A DNA stretch of 64,000 nt from Massilia terrae (GTDB lineage: Bacteria; Pseudomonadota; Gammaproteobacteria; Burkholderiales; Burkholderiaceae_D): the NCBI RefSeq assembly GCF_024753145.1, contig NZ_JANUGU010000005.1:286490-350489 (forward strand), written 5' to 3'. Below are positions 35,123-44,324 of the stretch, one piece after another. Position 1 is the stretch's first letter; every line of letters begins with the position of its first letter. A program made the translations under genes and the position numbers. The notes below the pieces were generated by a model, which saw only the letters and a list, made by a program, of their open reading frames with translations, made no database searches and was not told where the DNA came from.

Positions 35123-35223
35123 CCGTCGTCCCGGCGCAGGCCGGGACCCATACACAGCATCCGCAGTACGCGCCGCGTGCACAGATACTCAGCATGGGTC
35201 CCGGCCTCCGAACCGGGACGACG
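35123..35223. repeat. REP/BIME-like two-arm palindromic element
   Basis: Left arm CCGTCGTCCCGGCGCAGGCC then GGGACCCATACACAGCAT, right arm CTCAGCATGGGTCCCGGCCT and CCGAACCGGGACGACG. Located after valS and before the DUF2147 gene, both on the plus strand. Confidence 0.85.
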
Positions 35224-35336
35224 TTTTTGAACGGTTTATTGACGCTTCCCTCTAAAATCACCGCGTTCCGCTTGCCAAGCCAGCCCAACCATTCCTACAC
35301 TGGCCCTTCCATAACAGAGAACAACAGGAGACCCAC

Positions 35337-35783
35337 ATGCGTACCCTGCTGCAAACCGCCGTGATCGCCGCCGTCTTCGCCATGCCATCGGCATGGGCCC
35401 AGAACAATTCCCCGGTCGGCCTGTGGAAGACCATCGACGACGCCACTGGCAAGCCGAAATCCTTGGTGCGGATTACCGAAAGCAATGGCGTTATTTCCGG
35501 CAAGATCGAAAAGCTGATCCGTGAGCCGAGCGAGGACCAGAACCCGGTCTGCAGCAAGTGCGACGGCGAACTGAAGGACAAGCCGGTGCTCGGCATGACC
35601 ATCCTCAACGGCCTGCAGAAGGATGGCGACAGCTACGCCGGCGGCACCGTGCTCGATCCGCACAACGGCAAGACCTACAAAGCCAAGATCACCCTCAAGG
35701 ACGAGGGCAAGAAGCTCGACATGCGCGGCTATATCGGCGCACCGTTGTTCGGCCGTACGCAGACCTGGATTCGCGAGCAGTAA
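35337..35783 (+). CDS. DUF2147 domain-containing exported protein
   Basis: Small secreted protein of 148 residues: signal peptide MRTLLQTAVIAAVFAMPSAW then AQ, followed by the DUF2147 domain with SPVGLWKTIDDATGKPKSLV, VISGKIEKLI, a CSKCDG pair of cysteines, LGMTILNGLQKDGDSYAGGT and the closing RTQTWIRE. ACAGGAG lies upstream of the ATG. Members are periplasmic beta-rich proteins of unknown function, some found near lipid or stress genes. The VOC gene follows after 49 bp and may be co-transcribed. Confidence 0.9.
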   Translation: MRTLLQTAVIAAVFAMPSAWAQNNSPVGLWKTIDDATGKPKSLVRITESNGVISGKIEKLIREPSEDQNPVCSKCDGELKDKPVLGMTILNGLQKDGDSYAGGTVLDPHNGKTYKAKITLKDEGKKLDMRGYIGAPLFGRTQTWIREQ

Positions 35784-35832
35784 AATATCCCGCAGGCGGG
35801 GCGCGCTGCCCCGCACCCGACGGGAGAGCTCA

Positions 35833-36201
35833 ATGATCCGCAGCCACATGTACGTGCTGGCCGTGCCCGACCTGGCACGCTCGTCAGCGTTCTACCGCGA
35901 CGTGCTGGGTTTTTCGATTCACGAGATGGGAGACCCGGGCTGGCGCATGTACTCGCGCGACGCCTGCCGCATCATGGCGGGCGAATGTCGCGACGCGCTG
36001 CCGCCGTCACAGCTGGGCGACCATTCCTACTACGCCTATCTGGTGGTGGACGATGTCGAGGCCTTCCACCAGCGCGTCGTCGACACCCACGTCGAGATCA
36101 TCAAGCCTGTCACCAACGAACCGTGGCGCATGCGCGAATTCGGCATCCGCACGGTCGATGGGCACCGCATCATGATCGGGCAGGAACTGCCGCCTGCTTG
36201 A
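35833..36201 (+). CDS. VOC family protein (glyoxalase/bleomycin-resistance fold)
   Basis: Cytosolic protein of 122 residues with one vicinal-oxygen-chelate module: HMYVLAVPDLARSSAFYRDV, LGFSIHEMGDPGWRMYSRDA, YLVVDDVEAFHQRVVDTHVE and FGIRTVDGHRIMIGQE. The first His and the final Glu could be metal ligands of a dimeric site. Reaction unknown; the fold covers glyoxalase I, dioxygenases and antibiotic binding proteins. ATG 35833 follows a GGGAGAG ribosome site. A hairpin after the stop separates it from the convergent response regulator. Confidence 0.85.
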   Translation: MIRSHMYVLAVPDLARSSAFYRDVLGFSIHEMGDPGWRMYSRDACRIMAGECRDALPPSQLGDHSYYAYLVVDDVEAFHQRVVDTHVEIIKPVTNEPWRMREFGIRTVDGHRIMIGQELPPA

Positions 36202-36224
36202 GCTGCCGCGCGATTCAGCATAAA

Positions 36225-36262
36225 GAGAACGTCGTTCCCGCCTGCGCGCGAACGACGTTCTC
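36225..36262. repeat. Single REP-like palindrome, probable bidirectional terminator
   Basis: GAGAACGTCGTTCCCG / CGCGAACGACGTTCTC, almost the element at 23921 with one arm mismatch. It lies between the convergent VOC and response-regulator genes and is followed by TCTTAA. Confidence 0.82.
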
Positions 36263-36284
36263 TCTTAAGCGTGATCTTGTGCGC

Positions 36285-36890
36285 CTACAGCCACCCCGCC
36301 TCGCGCGCCATGCGATAGGCTTCGATGCGGTTGCCTGCATTGAGCTTGCTGATCGCTTCCGACAGATAGTTACGCACCGTGCCATCGGACAGGTGCACCA
36401 TCCGCGCGATCTCCGAGCTGGTCTTCCCTTCCCCGGCCAGGCGGAGCACCTGGCGTTCGCGGTCCGACAGCGGGTCGTGGCCCGCGTTCCAGCTTTCCAG
36501 CGCCAGCTCGGGTGCGATCGCGCGGCCGCCGGCCGCCACTTGGCGGATCGCGGCGGCGAGCGTGTCCGCCGGCGCGTCCTTGAGCAGGTAGCCGCGCACG
36601 CCGGCCGACAAGGCGCGCCGCAGGTAGCCGCTGCGCGCGAAGGTCGTCAGGATCATCACCTTGCACGGCAGGCCGCGCTCGGACAGCTGGGCGGCCAGCT
36701 CCAGGCCCGTCATCTGCGGCATTTCCACGTCGGTGAGCACGATGTCCGGCGTGAGCTGCTGGCACAGCGCCAGCGCATCCTTGCCGTTGGATGCGGTGCC
36801 GACCACGTCGAGATCGGGCTCGAGCCTGAGCAGCGCCGCCAGCGCCCCCAGCACCAGCGTCTGGTCTTCCGCGATCAGGACGCGATACAT
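36285..36890 (-). CDS. LuxR/NarL-family response regulator (DesR-like)
   Basis: Two-domain transcription regulator of 201 residues. The receiver domain has the acidic pocket E8-D9 (LIAEDQ), phospho-acceptor Asp54 in IVLTDVEMPQMTG, Thr in MILTTFARSGYL and Lys in GYLLKDAP. The LuxR-type helix-turn-helix reads LSDRERQVLRLAGEGKTSSE and IARMVHLSDGTVRNYLSEAI. It overlaps the sensor kinase gene by 16 bp, so the two are one operon with the kinase first. The combination resembles DesR, which controls membrane-lipid desaturation, but the target here is not visible. Confidence 0.93.
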   Translation of the reverse strand: MYRVLIAEDQTLVLGALAALLRLEPDLDVVGTASNGKDALALCQQLTPDIVLTDVEMPQMTGLELAAQLSERGLPCKVMILTTFARSGYLRRALSAGVRGYLLKDAPADTLAAAIRQVAAGGRAIAPELALESWNAGHDPLSDRERQVLRLAGEGKTSSEIARMVHLSDGTVRNYLSEAISKLNAGNRIEAYRMAREAGWL

Positions 36891-37987
36891 GCAGCTTCTC
36901 CCAATGGCAGGCGCAGTTCGAGCGTCAGGCCCGAACCGGCCAGGATGGACAAGGTGCCGCCGGCGGCGGCGGCGCGTTCGTGCATGCCGGTCAGGCCATT
37001 GCCGCGCTTGAGGTCCGAGTCGGCGCGCAGGCGGCCGTCGTCGGCCACGCGCAGCACGGCAACGCCGCCCTCGCGCGCGAGGTCCAGGCGGCAGTGCGTG
37101 GCGCCGGCGTGGCGCACCACATTGGTCACCGCCTCGGACAGCGCCAGCGCCAGCACATGCTCGCTTGCCGGCGCCAGCGGGAACTGCTGCACTTGTTCGT
37201 CGAGCTGGACGCTGGCCGCGGCCAGGCTGGCGCGCGCACTGGCCAGCGCGCTCGCGAGGCCGCTCTGGCGATAGCCGGTGACCGCCGCGCGCACTTCGGA
37301 CAGCGCCTTGCGCGCCGCGGTTTCGATATCGCTGATCTCGCTGCGGGCCGCGGCCGGATCACGCTCGGCCAGCTTGCCCGCCAGCTCCGCCTTCAGCGCG
37401 ATCAGCGACAACGAATGGCCGAGCAGGTCATGCAGGTCGCGCGAGATGCGTTCGCGCTCGGCGATGCGAGCCATGTGCTCGACTTCCTCCTGCTTGCGGA
37501 TCAGGGCGCGGCGCGAGCGCCGCAGCCCCGACTCGGAGATCGCCGCAATCCCGACCGGAATGCCAATGATCAGGAAGGGCATCATGTACATGGTGCGCGA
37601 GGGCGACAGCGCCAGGCCGGCGGCGATCGCCACCGCGGTGGCGAAGGCCATCAGCTGGTAGGCACGGCGCATCGGCTGCACGCGGGCGCACATCGCGCAG
37701 GCGAAGATGAACAGGTTGGAGAATCCGTACTGCGCCCACATGGCGCCGAGCACGCAGGTGGCCAGCACGCAGGCTACCGCCTGGCGGGTGGTCGCGCGGT
37801 AGCTGTAAAAATAAACGGGCAGGAAGACGAAACCGGTCAGCACCAGCAGCACTGCCTCGAACACGGTCGGCGCCACGTACAGGTACTTCCACAGCACGAA
37901 GGCGAGCGAGCAGAGCCACATATAGGGCATCTTCCCGTACTCTTCCGGGATCCAGGGCATGCTGAGGAAGCGCTGCAGGGTGTTCAT
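36875..37987 (-). CDS. Sensor histidine kinase, HisKA_3 type (DesK-like)
   Basis: Membrane kinase of 370 residues. Several N-terminal helices (LCSLAFVLWKYLYVAPTVFE, VLLVLTGFVFLPVYFYSY, ACVLATCVLGAMWAQYGF, LMAFATAVAIAAGLAL, YMMPFLIIGIPVGIAAI) lead to a linker coil and the HisKA_3 phosphoacceptor ERERISRDLHDLLGHSLSLI. The HATPase has the N-box SEAVTNVVRHAGATHC, VADDGRL and GNGLTGMHERAAAAGG. I chose ATG 37987 (MNTLQRFLSMPWIPEEYGKM); the frame extends 15 codons further. Its helical, loop-poor sensor region suggests a signal within the membrane, as in the thermosensor DesK; this is inference. It is coupled to the response regulator. Confidence 0.92.
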   Translation of the reverse strand: MNTLQRFLSMPWIPEEYGKMPYMWLCSLAFVLWKYLYVAPTVFEAVLLVLTGFVFLPVYFYSYRATTRQAVACVLATCVLGAMWAQYGFSNLFIFACAMCARVQPMRRAYQLMAFATAVAIAAGLALSPSRTMYMMPFLIIGIPVGIAAISESGLRRSRRALIRKQEEVEHMARIAERERISRDLHDLLGHSLSLIALKAELAGKLAERDPAAARSEISDIETAARKALSEVRAAVTGYRQSGLASALASARASLAAASVQLDEQVQQFPLAPASEHVLALALSEAVTNVVRHAGATHCRLDLAREGGVAVLRVADDGRLRADSDLKRGNGLTGMHERAAAAGGTLSILAGSGLTLELRLPLGEAACIAS

Positions 37988-38072
37988 CGTCTTGACAGTA
38001 TCGCGGTCACAAGGAGCGGGCGGCAGATGCACCTGCCATCAAATCGGCATGACAACTGTCATGCGCGAACGG

Positions 38073-38705
38073 CTAGAACGACGACCCGCCCGAGTATCCG
38101 TCCGGTGCGCCGGACGTGAAGGCGCCAATGAAGGTCAGTACCCAGACCAGGCCGCCCAGCAGGATCCACACGTAGTTGGCCCCGGTCAGCTTGTTATTGC
38201 GCGCGCCTTCCGGGTCGCCGCAGCTGGCGTTGATCATTGCCTGCGCCCTCAGCGATGAATACAGCAGCAGCACCATCCCGGCGAAGGACAGCAGGTCCGC
38301 CAATGGCATGCGGGGAAGGAACCGTTCCAGCAGGTCGAGCACGTTCAGGCCGACCAGCAGGCCAACGATGACCCAGGCATGCAGCTGGTCGCGCCAGGCC
38401 GCGACGCCTGGCTTGTCCGCGCCATAGGCCTTCACCTTGCTGAACAGCGAATGGACGAAGAACACCATGAACAGCGCGCGCGGCAGCGGCCAGATCGAGG
38501 GGCGCGTCCCCGTCGCGAGCTGGGAAGCATAGCGGTACTGGCTCCAGTTCTTGAAGAACCAGAACAGGCTGTACATGCCGAAGGTGGCGATGAACAGGAT
38601 GGCGAATTTGCGGCGCGAGACGACGTAGAACATGCTGGCGTCGGCGGCGCCGGGTGCATCCGCCACGGCGTCGTCCAGCGGCGGAGTCAGGCTGATATCG
38701 GTCAT
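38073..38705 (-). CDS. Uncharacterised membrane protein
   Basis: Predicted inner-membrane protein of 210 residues with a ~30-residue acidic N-terminus (DAVADAPGAADAS) and about four hydrophobic helices: KFAILFIATFGMYSLFWFFK, LHAWVIVGLLVGLNVLDLLE, ADLLSFAGMVLLLYSSLRAQ and YVWILLGGLVWVLTFIGAF. The opening YVVSRRKFAILFIATFGMYS then FWFFKNWSQYR resembles the DUF4234-like group, but I cannot name it firmly. It lies 85 bp upstream of the DesK-like kinase on the same strand, so co-transcription is possible. No catalytic residues seen. Confidence 0.75.
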   Translation of the reverse strand: MTDISLTPPLDDAVADAPGAADASMFYVVSRRKFAILFIATFGMYSLFWFFKNWSQYRYASQLATGTRPSIWPLPRALFMVFFVHSLFSKVKAYGADKPGVAAWRDQLHAWVIVGLLVGLNVLDLLERFLPRMPLADLLSFAGMVLLLYSSLRAQAMINASCGDPEGARNNKLTGANYVWILLGGLVWVLTFIGAFTSGAPDGYSGGSSF

Positions 38706-38797
38706 GTGAGCCCTCGGTAGAGGCGCCGCGAGGGCGCCGGTGCCCCCTTGTACCGAATCTCCGCGCCGCGGTCAACCCGTCAGCGCCGCGAGGGGGC

Positions 38798-39859
38798 TCA
38801 GGGCAGGCTGTCCCATAGGTCCCCGGTGGGGCTGATGCGCGGCGCGGCGACGCCGAAATGCTGGTAGGCGGCCGGGGTGGCCACCCGTCCGCGCGGAGTA
38901 CGCTGCAGGTAGCCCTGCTGGATCAGGTAGGGTTCGAGCACGTCTTCGATGGTGTCGGCCGCCTCGCCGATCGCCGCCGCCAGGTTGCCGATGCCGACCG
39001 GGCCGCCGCCGAACTTGAACAGCACCGCTTCGAGCAGCTTGCGGTCCATGACGTCGAAGCCGACCGTGTCCACGTCCAGCATGCGCAGCGCGGCGTCGGC
39101 CATCGGGCGCGTGATCTCGCCGTTGCCCTTCACTTCGGCGTAGTCGCGCACCCGGCGCAACAGGCGGTTGGCGATACGCGGCGTGCCGCGCGCGCGCTTG
39201 GCCACTTCGCGCGCGCCGTCCTCGTCGATCGGCGCTTCCAGCAGCGCGGCGCTGCGGGTGACGATCTTGGTGAGCTCGTCGACGTTGTAGAACTCCAGCC
39301 GCGCCACGATGCCGAAGCGGTCGCGCAGCGGATTGGTCAGCATGCCGGCGCGCGTGGTCGCGCCCACCAGCGTGAACGGTTGCAGGTCGAGCTTGACCGA
39401 ACGCGCGGCCGGGCCCTCGCCGATCATGATGTCGATCTGGTAGTCCTCCAGCGCCGGATACAGGATCTCCTCGACCACCGGCGACAGGCGGTGGATCTCG
39501 TCGATGAACAGCACGTCGTTCGGTTCGAGATTGGTGAGGATGGCGGCGAGGTCGCCCGGACGCTCCAGCACCGGGCCGGAAGTCTGGCGCAGGTTCACGC
39601 CCATCTCGCGCGCGATGATGTGGGCCAGCGTGGTCTTGCCCAGGCCCGGTGGCCCGAACAGCAGCGTGTGGTCGAGCGCCTCGCGCCGCTTGCGGGCGGC
39701 GTGGATGAAGATTTCGAGCTGGTCGCGGATCTTCTGCTGGCCGACATATTCGTCGAGCTGCTTGGGCCGCAGCGCGCGTTCGATCGCCTCCTCGTTGGGC
39801 GAGGCGGGCGCGGCGTCGATGACGCGCTGCTCGGTGAAGTTGTCGGTCTGGATGCTCAT
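38798..39859 (-). CDS. ruvB: Holliday junction branch migration helicase RuvB
   Basis: AAA+ motor of the RuvABC resolvasome, 353 residues. Walker [21 protein letters not shown], Walker [21 protein letters not shown], sensor 1 region [20 protein letters not shown] with the arginine finger, and the C-terminal winged helix ([20 protein letters not shown]). An N-terminal extension of about 20 residues ([20 protein letters not shown]) precedes the conserved core [11 protein letters not shown]. It starts 3 bp after the ruvA stop and is the last gene of ruvC-ruvA-ruvB. Confidence 0.97.
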   Translation of the reverse strand: MSIQTDNFTEQRVIDAAPASPNEEAIERALRPKQLDEYVGQQKIRDQLEIFIHAARKRREALDHTLLFGPPGLGKTTLAHIIAREMGVNLRQTSGPVLERPGDLAAILTNLEPNDVLFIDEIHRLSPVVEEILYPALEDYQIDIMIGEGPAARSVKLDLQPFTLVGATTRAGMLTNPLRDRFGIVARLEFYNVDELTKIVTRSAALLEAPIDEDGAREVAKRARGTPRIANRLLRRVRDYAEVKGNGEITRPMADAALRMLDVDTVGFDVMDRKLLEAVLFKFGGGPVGIGNLAAAIGEAADTIEDVLEPYLIQQGYLQRTPRGRVATPAAYQHFGVAAPRISPTGDLWDSLP

Positions 39860-39862
39860 TGA

Positions 39863-40441
39863 TCAGGATTTGGACAGCGCCTTGAGCGCGAACTTGATGC
39901 CGTCGGATACGCTGGAGCCCGCCGGCAGGTTCTTGATCGCGGCCAGCGCCTCCTTGTCAGAATACCCCAAAGCGAGCAGCGCATTGAGCACGTCCGATTG
40001 CGCCTCGTCACGCGCGCCGCCGGCCACCGCGCCGATGTCCGCGCCGAGCTTGCCCTTGAGTTCGAGCAGCAGGCGTTCGGCGGTCTTCTTGCCGATTCCG
40101 GGCACCTTGATCAGGCGGCCCGATTCCTGCAGCGTCACGGCCTGGGCCAGGTCGGCCACCGTCATGCCGGACAGGATCGCCAGTGCGGTGCGCGCGCCGA
40201 TGCCGGAAATCTTGATCAGCTGCCGGAACAGGGCGCGCTCGCTGGCGCTGCCGAAGCCGAACAGCAGGTGCGCATCCTCGCGCACGGTGAGGTGGGTGAA
40301 CAGCACCACTTTCTCGCCGGTGTGCGGCAGGTTGTAGAAGGTGCTCATCGGCACGTCGACTTCATAGCCGACGCCGTTGCAATCCACCAGCAATTGCGGC
40401 GGATTCTTTTCCAACAGGATTCCGGACAGGCGACCGATCAT
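39863..40441 (-). CDS. ruvA: Holliday junction DNA helicase subunit RuvA
   Basis: Tetrameric Holliday-junction-binding protein, 192 residues. Domain I begins [20 protein letters not shown] with [16 protein letters not shown]; domain II has two helix-hairpin-helix motifs ([19 protein letters not shown] and [20 protein letters not shown]); the C-terminal domain III that contacts RuvB reads [20 protein letters not shown]. Middle gene of ruvC-ruvA-ruvB, 16 bp from ruvC and 3 bp from ruvB. Confidence 0.97.
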   Translation of the reverse strand: MIGRLSGILLEKNPPQLLVDCNGVGYEVDVPMSTFYNLPHTGEKVVLFTHLTVREDAHLLFGFGSASERALFRQLIKISGIGARTALAILSGMTVADLAQAVTLQESGRLIKVPGIGKKTAERLLLELKGKLGADIGAVAGGARDEAQSDVLNALLALGYSDKEALAAIKNLPAGSSVSDGIKFALKALSKS

Positions 40442-40457
40442 GGGTGCTTCCTTTGCG

Positions 40458-40994
40458 TTAAACGAGACGGCCGCGTTTCATGCGCAGGCCGTCCATGCCG
40501 GGCGCCATCGCGCCGATCAGGGCCAGCGCGTCGTGGCTGTTGGCGTGACAGATCGCGACGCCGAGCGCATCGGCGGCATCCGTGCCGGGCAGGCCGGGCA
40601 GCTGGAGCAGGCGCGAGACCATGTCCTGCACCTGCGGCTTGGCCGCCTTGCCGGTGCCGACCACGGATTGCTTGATCTGGGTGGGCGAGTATTCGGCGAC
40701 GTCGAGGTCGGCGCTGACCAAGGCAGAGATCGCGGCGCCGCGCGCCTGGCCCAGCAGCAGGGTCGAGTGCGGATTGACGTTGACGAACACCTTCTCGATG
40801 GCGGCGCAGTGGGGCTGGTAAGTGGAAACAATTTCGGCGACGCCGGCCAGGATCACCTTCAGCCGCGGCGGCAATGCGCCTTCCTGGCCGGTCTTGATGG
40901 TGCCGGAGGCGATGTAGCGCAGCTTCGCGCCCTGCTTTTCGATGACGCCGAAGCCGGTGGTGCGCAGGCCCGGGTCAATGCCGAGAATAATCAT
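40458..40994 (-). CDS. ruvC: Crossover junction endodeoxyribonuclease RuvC
   Basis: Resolvase that cuts Holliday junctions symmetrically, 178 residues. It starts [20 protein letters not shown] with catalytic Asp7, and continues with [20 protein letters not shown] (catalytic Glu), [20 protein letters not shown] and the C-terminal acidic pair in [18 protein letters not shown]. First gene of the ruv operon. A two-arm palindromic repeat separates it from purH upstream. Confidence 0.97.
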   Translation of the reverse strand: MIILGIDPGLRTTGFGVIEKQGAKLRYIASGTIKTGQEGALPPRLKVILAGVAEIVSTYQPHCAAIEKVFVNVNPHSTLLLGQARGAAISALVSADLDVAEYSPTQIKQSVVGTGKAAKPQVQDMVSRLLQLPGLPGTDAADALGVAICHANSHDALALIGAMAPGMDGLRMKRGRLV

Positions 40995-41075
40995 GTGCGC
41001 ATGTTATACCGGCAAGCAAGTTTCGTGGGGAAATACTGTGCAAAAACACAGGTTTTTTGCACGCTAGCCTTAAAC

Positions 41076-41174
41076 ACGTCGTCCCCGCGGAGGCGGGGAC
41101 CCATAGACAGCATCCGTAGTCCGAGGCGCGGAACTGAATGCTCAGCATGGGTCCCCGCCTCCGCGGGGACGACG
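41076..41174. repeat. REP/BIME-like two-arm palindromic element
   Basis: Left arm CGTCGTCCCCGCGGAGGCGG then GGACCCATAGACAGCAT, right arm CTCAGCATGGGTCCCCGCCT and CCGCGGGGACGACG. Located after purH and before ruvC on the minus strand, splitting dusB-fis-purH from the ruv genes. Confidence 0.87.
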
Positions 41175-41189
41175 TAGTAGAGCTAAGGA

Positions 41190-42776
41190 TTAATGACGGA
41201 AGTGACGGGTGCCGGTGTACAGCATCACCACCCCACGCTCATCCGCCGCATCGATCACCTCCTGGTCGCGCATCGAGCCACCCGGCTGGATCACGCAGGT
41301 CGCGCCCGCGTCCACCACCACGTCGAGGCCGTCGCGGAACGGGAAGAAGGCGTCCGACGCCACCGCCGAACCGGCCAGCGACAGGCCCGCGTTCTGCGCC
41401 TTGATCGACGCGATGCGCGCCGAGTCCACGCGGCTCATCTGGCCCGCGCCCACGCCCAGGGTCATGCCGTTACCGCAGAACACGATCGCGTTCGACTTGA
41501 CGAACTTGGCCACGCGCCAGGCAAACATCAGGTCCTGCATCTGTTGCGGGCTCGGCTGCAGCTTGGTGACGACGCGCAGCTCGCCCATGCCGACGTTCTT
41601 CACGTCCGGCGACTGCACCAGCAGGCCGCCGCCGACGCGCTTCAGGTCGAATGCGTTGTGGCCATTGCCCAGCGGGATTTGCAGCACGCGCACGTTCTGC
41701 TTGGCCGCCATGATCTGCAGCGCTTCGGCGGTGAACGACGGCGCGATCAGCACTTCGACGAACAGCTTGGCGACCGCCTCGGCCGCGCGGCCGTCCACTT
41801 CGACGTTGAAGGCGATGATGCCGCCGAAAGCCGAGGTCGTGTCGGTCTTCAGCGCACGCGAGTAGGCGTCCAGCGCATCGGCGCCGATCGCCACGCCGCA
41901 GGGGTTGGCGTGCTTGATGATGACGCAGCCGGCCGGCTGCTCGAAGCCACCCAGCGACTTGACGCATTCCCACGCCGCATCCGCGTCGGCGATGTTGTTG
42001 TACGAGAGTTCCTTGCCCTGCAGCTGCTTGTAGTTGGCCAGCGCGCCTGCGGCCGGCACCAGGTCGCGGTAGAACGCCGCGCTCTGGTGCGGGTTCTCGC
42101 CGTAGCGCATGTCCTGCACCTTCTCGAAGGCCATGTTGAAGGTCTGCGGGTAGGCCGCGCGGGTCGCGTGCGCCTTGTCCGGGCCGAGGCTGGTCAGGTA
42201 GTTGGTGATGGCCGAATCGTATTGCGCCGTGTGCGCGAACACTTTCTTGGCCAGCATGAATTTGGTGTCATAGCTGACGTCGCCGGCCACCGCGCCGGTG
42301 CCTTTCATCTCGGCCAGCACCAGGCCGTAGTCGGCCGGATCGCACACCACCACGACGTCGCGGTGGTTCTTGGCGGCCGAGCGCAGCATGGTCGGGCCGC
42401 CGATGTCGATGTTCTCGATCGCATCTTCCAGCGAGCACTGTTCCTTGGCGACGGTCTGCTGGAAGGGGTAGAGGTTGACGACCACCATGTCGATGGTCGG
42501 CATGGCGTGCTCGGACAGCTTGTCCATGTGCTCCGGCAGGTCGCGGCGTGCAAGGATGCCGCCGTGCACCTTCGGGTGCAGCGTCTTCACGCGGCCGTCC
42601 AGCATTTCCGGGAAACCGGTGTAGTCGGCGACCTCGGTCACCTGCACGCCGTTATCCTGCAACAGCTTGGCGGTGCCGCCGGTCGACAGGATGTTGACGC
42701 CGAGCGCGGACAGGGCGCGCGCGAAATCGAGCACGCCGGTCTTGTCGGAGACGGAAATAAGGGCTTGTTTGATCAT
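41190..42776 (-). CDS. purH: Bifunctional AICAR formyltransferase / IMP cyclohydrolase
   Basis: Catalyses the last two steps of IMP synthesis. The 528-residue product has the N-terminal MGS-like IMP cyclohydrolase domain ([75 protein letters not shown]) and the C-terminal AICAR transformylase with [28 protein letters not shown] and the ending TGTRHFRH. I chose ATG 42776; the frame extends 16 codons more without support. It follows fis by about 90 bp in the dusB-fis-purH order common in this group. Confidence 0.97.
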   Translation of the reverse strand: MIKQALISVSDKTGVLDFARALSALGVNILSTGGTAKLLQDNGVQVTEVADYTGFPEMLDGRVKTLHPKVHGGILARRDLPEHMDKLSEHAMPTIDMVVVNLYPFQQTVAKEQCSLEDAIENIDIGGPTMLRSAAKNHRDVVVVCDPADYGLVLAEMKGTGAVAGDVSYDTKFMLAKKVFAHTAQYDSAITNYLTSLGPDKAHATRAAYPQTFNMAFEKVQDMRYGENPHQSAAFYRDLVPAAGALANYKQLQGKELSYNNIADADAAWECVKSLGGFEQPAGCVIIKHANPCGVAIGADALDAYSRALKTDTTSAFGGIIAFNVEVDGRAAEAVAKLFVEVLIAPSFTAEALQIMAAKQNVRVLQIPLGNGHNAFDLKRVGGGLLVQSPDVKNVGMGELRVVTKLQPSPQQMQDLMFAWRVAKFVKSNAIVFCGNGMTLGVGAGQMSRVDSARIASIKAQNAGLSLAGSAVASDAFFPFRDGLDVVVDAGATCVIQPGGSMRDQEVIDAADERGVVMLYTGTRHFRH

Positions 42777-42865
42777 GGGGTGTGGCCTGGGTTGTGAAAA
42801 TTCTGCGATCGGGCGATGGCGCATGCCGCGGCCGCGCCCGATCGCACGGCCACGACTGCCGGCGC

Positions 42866-43099
42866 TTACAGGAGGCCGTGCTCCTGCAGCTTCTTGCGCA
42901 AGGTATTGCGGTTAATGCCCAGCATTTGCGCCGCGTGCGACTGGTTGCCGTCCGCGCGGTGCATCACGACTTCGAGGATCGGGCGTTCAACGGTCATGAC
43001 CATCATGTCGTAGATATTGGTCGGTTTCTGCTCGCCCAGGTCGTTGAAATAGTCCTCAAGGCTTTTCTGGACGACTTCCTGAATACTTTCTTTGCTCAT
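42866..43099 (-). CDS. fis: Fis family nucleoid-associated transcriptional regulator
   Basis: Small DNA-bending protein of 77 residues. The C-terminal helix-turn-helix reads [20 protein letters not shown] then [14 protein letters not shown], the typical Fis end. The N-terminal part ([20 protein letters not shown]) is shorter than enterobacterial Fis (98 aa), as is usual in betaproteobacteria. Placement right after dusB is the conserved dusB-fis arrangement; growth-phase control is known for that operon in enterobacteria but not shown here. Confidence 0.95.
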   Translation of the reverse strand: MSKESIQEVVQKSLEDYFNDLGEQKPTNIYDMMVMTVERPILEVVMHRADGNQSHAAQMLGINRNTLRKKLQEHGLL

Positions 43100-43183
43100 G
43101 TCTGCTGCTTCATCCTGGTTGATTTTTCCCTCACGCCGCTTCTTGGGCAGCGTTGTCCCCGGTTCTGCTTTTTTCTTCTGTTT

Positions 43184-44209
43184 TTATGCCGCCATCGCTT
43201 CGCCGTCCAATTGGGCGGGCCGGTATTGTAACCGTTCGCCATAACGGATCTGCGATTTGAAAAACCCGTCGACCGCGGCAAGCTGGTCGGCGGTCGATTC
43301 GAGCAGGTTCATACGCTGCCGGAATGCTTCCCCTCCCGGCAGATCGCGCACGTACCAGCCGATATGCTTGCGTGCGGTGCGCACGCCGACGTATTCACCA
43401 TAGAAGGCGTAATGCGCTTCCAGGTGAGCGTGCATCAATGCCCGCACCTCGGCCACCAGCGGCGCCGGCAAATGGACGCCGGTGCGCAGGTAATGGTCGA
43501 TTTCGCGGCAGATCCAGGGCCGGCCCTGGGCGGCGCGCCCGATCATCACGGCGTCGGCGCCCGTGACATCGAGCACGTACTTCGCTTTTTCGGGGGTGGT
43601 GATGTCGCCGTTGGCAACCACCGGAATCTTCACCGCCGCCTTCACGGCCGCGATGGTGTCGTATTCGGCATCGCCCTTGTAGCCGTCGGCGCGGGTGCGG
43701 CCGTGCAGGGTCAGCATGCGGATGCCGGCATCTTCGGCCAGGCGCGCGATGCGCAGCGCGTTCTTGTTTTCGCGGTTCCAGCCGGTGCGGAATTTCAGCG
43801 TGACCGGCACGTCGACCGCCGCCACCACCGCATCGAGAATGCGCGCGACCAGGTCTTCGTGCTGCAGCAGGGCCGATCCGCACCAGTTGTTGCAGACCTT
43901 CTTGACCGGGCAACCCATATTGATGTCGATGATCTGGGCGCCGCGATCGACATTGAATTTGGCGCAGTCCGCCAATTCCTCCGGCACCGCGCCGGCGATC
44001 TGCACGGCTTTCGGTTCCATTTCGCCGGCGTGGTCGGTGCGGCGCGCGCTCTTTTCGCTGGCCCACAGGCGCGGATTGGACGCGGCCATTTCGGACACCG
44101 CATAGCCGGCCCCGAGTTCCTTGCACAATTGGCGGAACGGGCGGTCGGTCACCCCGGCCATCGGGGCGACGAAAACGTTATTGCGGAGGATGTAGGGGCC
44201 GATTTGCAC
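43184..44209 (-). CDS. dusB: tRNA-dihydrouridine synthase B
   Basis: FMN-dependent reductase that makes dihydrouridine in tRNA D-loops, 341 residues. TIM-barrel motifs: NNVFVAPMAGVTDRPFRQLC, DINMGCPVKKVCNNWCGSAL (catalytic Cys in the CNN segment), TLHGRTRADGYKGDAEYDTI, VPVVANGDITTPEKAKYVL (PVVANGDI) and MIGRAAQGRPWICREIDHYL. A C-terminal helical domain follows. Start ATG 44209 fits the family. It leads the dusB-fis-purH run. Confidence 0.96.
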   Translation of the reverse strand: MQIGPYILRNNVFVAPMAGVTDRPFRQLCKELGAGYAVSEMAASNPRLWASEKSARRTDHAGEMEPKAVQIAGAVPEELADCAKFNVDRGAQIIDINMGCPVKKVCNNWCGSALLQHEDLVARILDAVVAAVDVPVTLKFRTGWNRENKNALRIARLAEDAGIRMLTLHGRTRADGYKGDAEYDTIAAVKAAVKIPVVANGDITTPEKAKYVLDVTGADAVMIGRAAQGRPWICREIDHYLRTGVHLPAPLVAEVRALMHAHLEAHYAFYGEYVGVRTARKHIGWYVRDLPGGEAFRQRMNLLESTADQLAAVDGFFKSQIRYGERLQYRPAQLDGEAMAA

Positions 44210-44324
44210 AGCAGCGGAAAACGTCGAGTCAGCGGGAACTCTCTATTTTAACCGAACCACTGCTCAATTTATTAGCACTATTTGTGAAGATTTGTGGCGG
44301 ACGCGACAGTGTTGGGCCTCGGAC

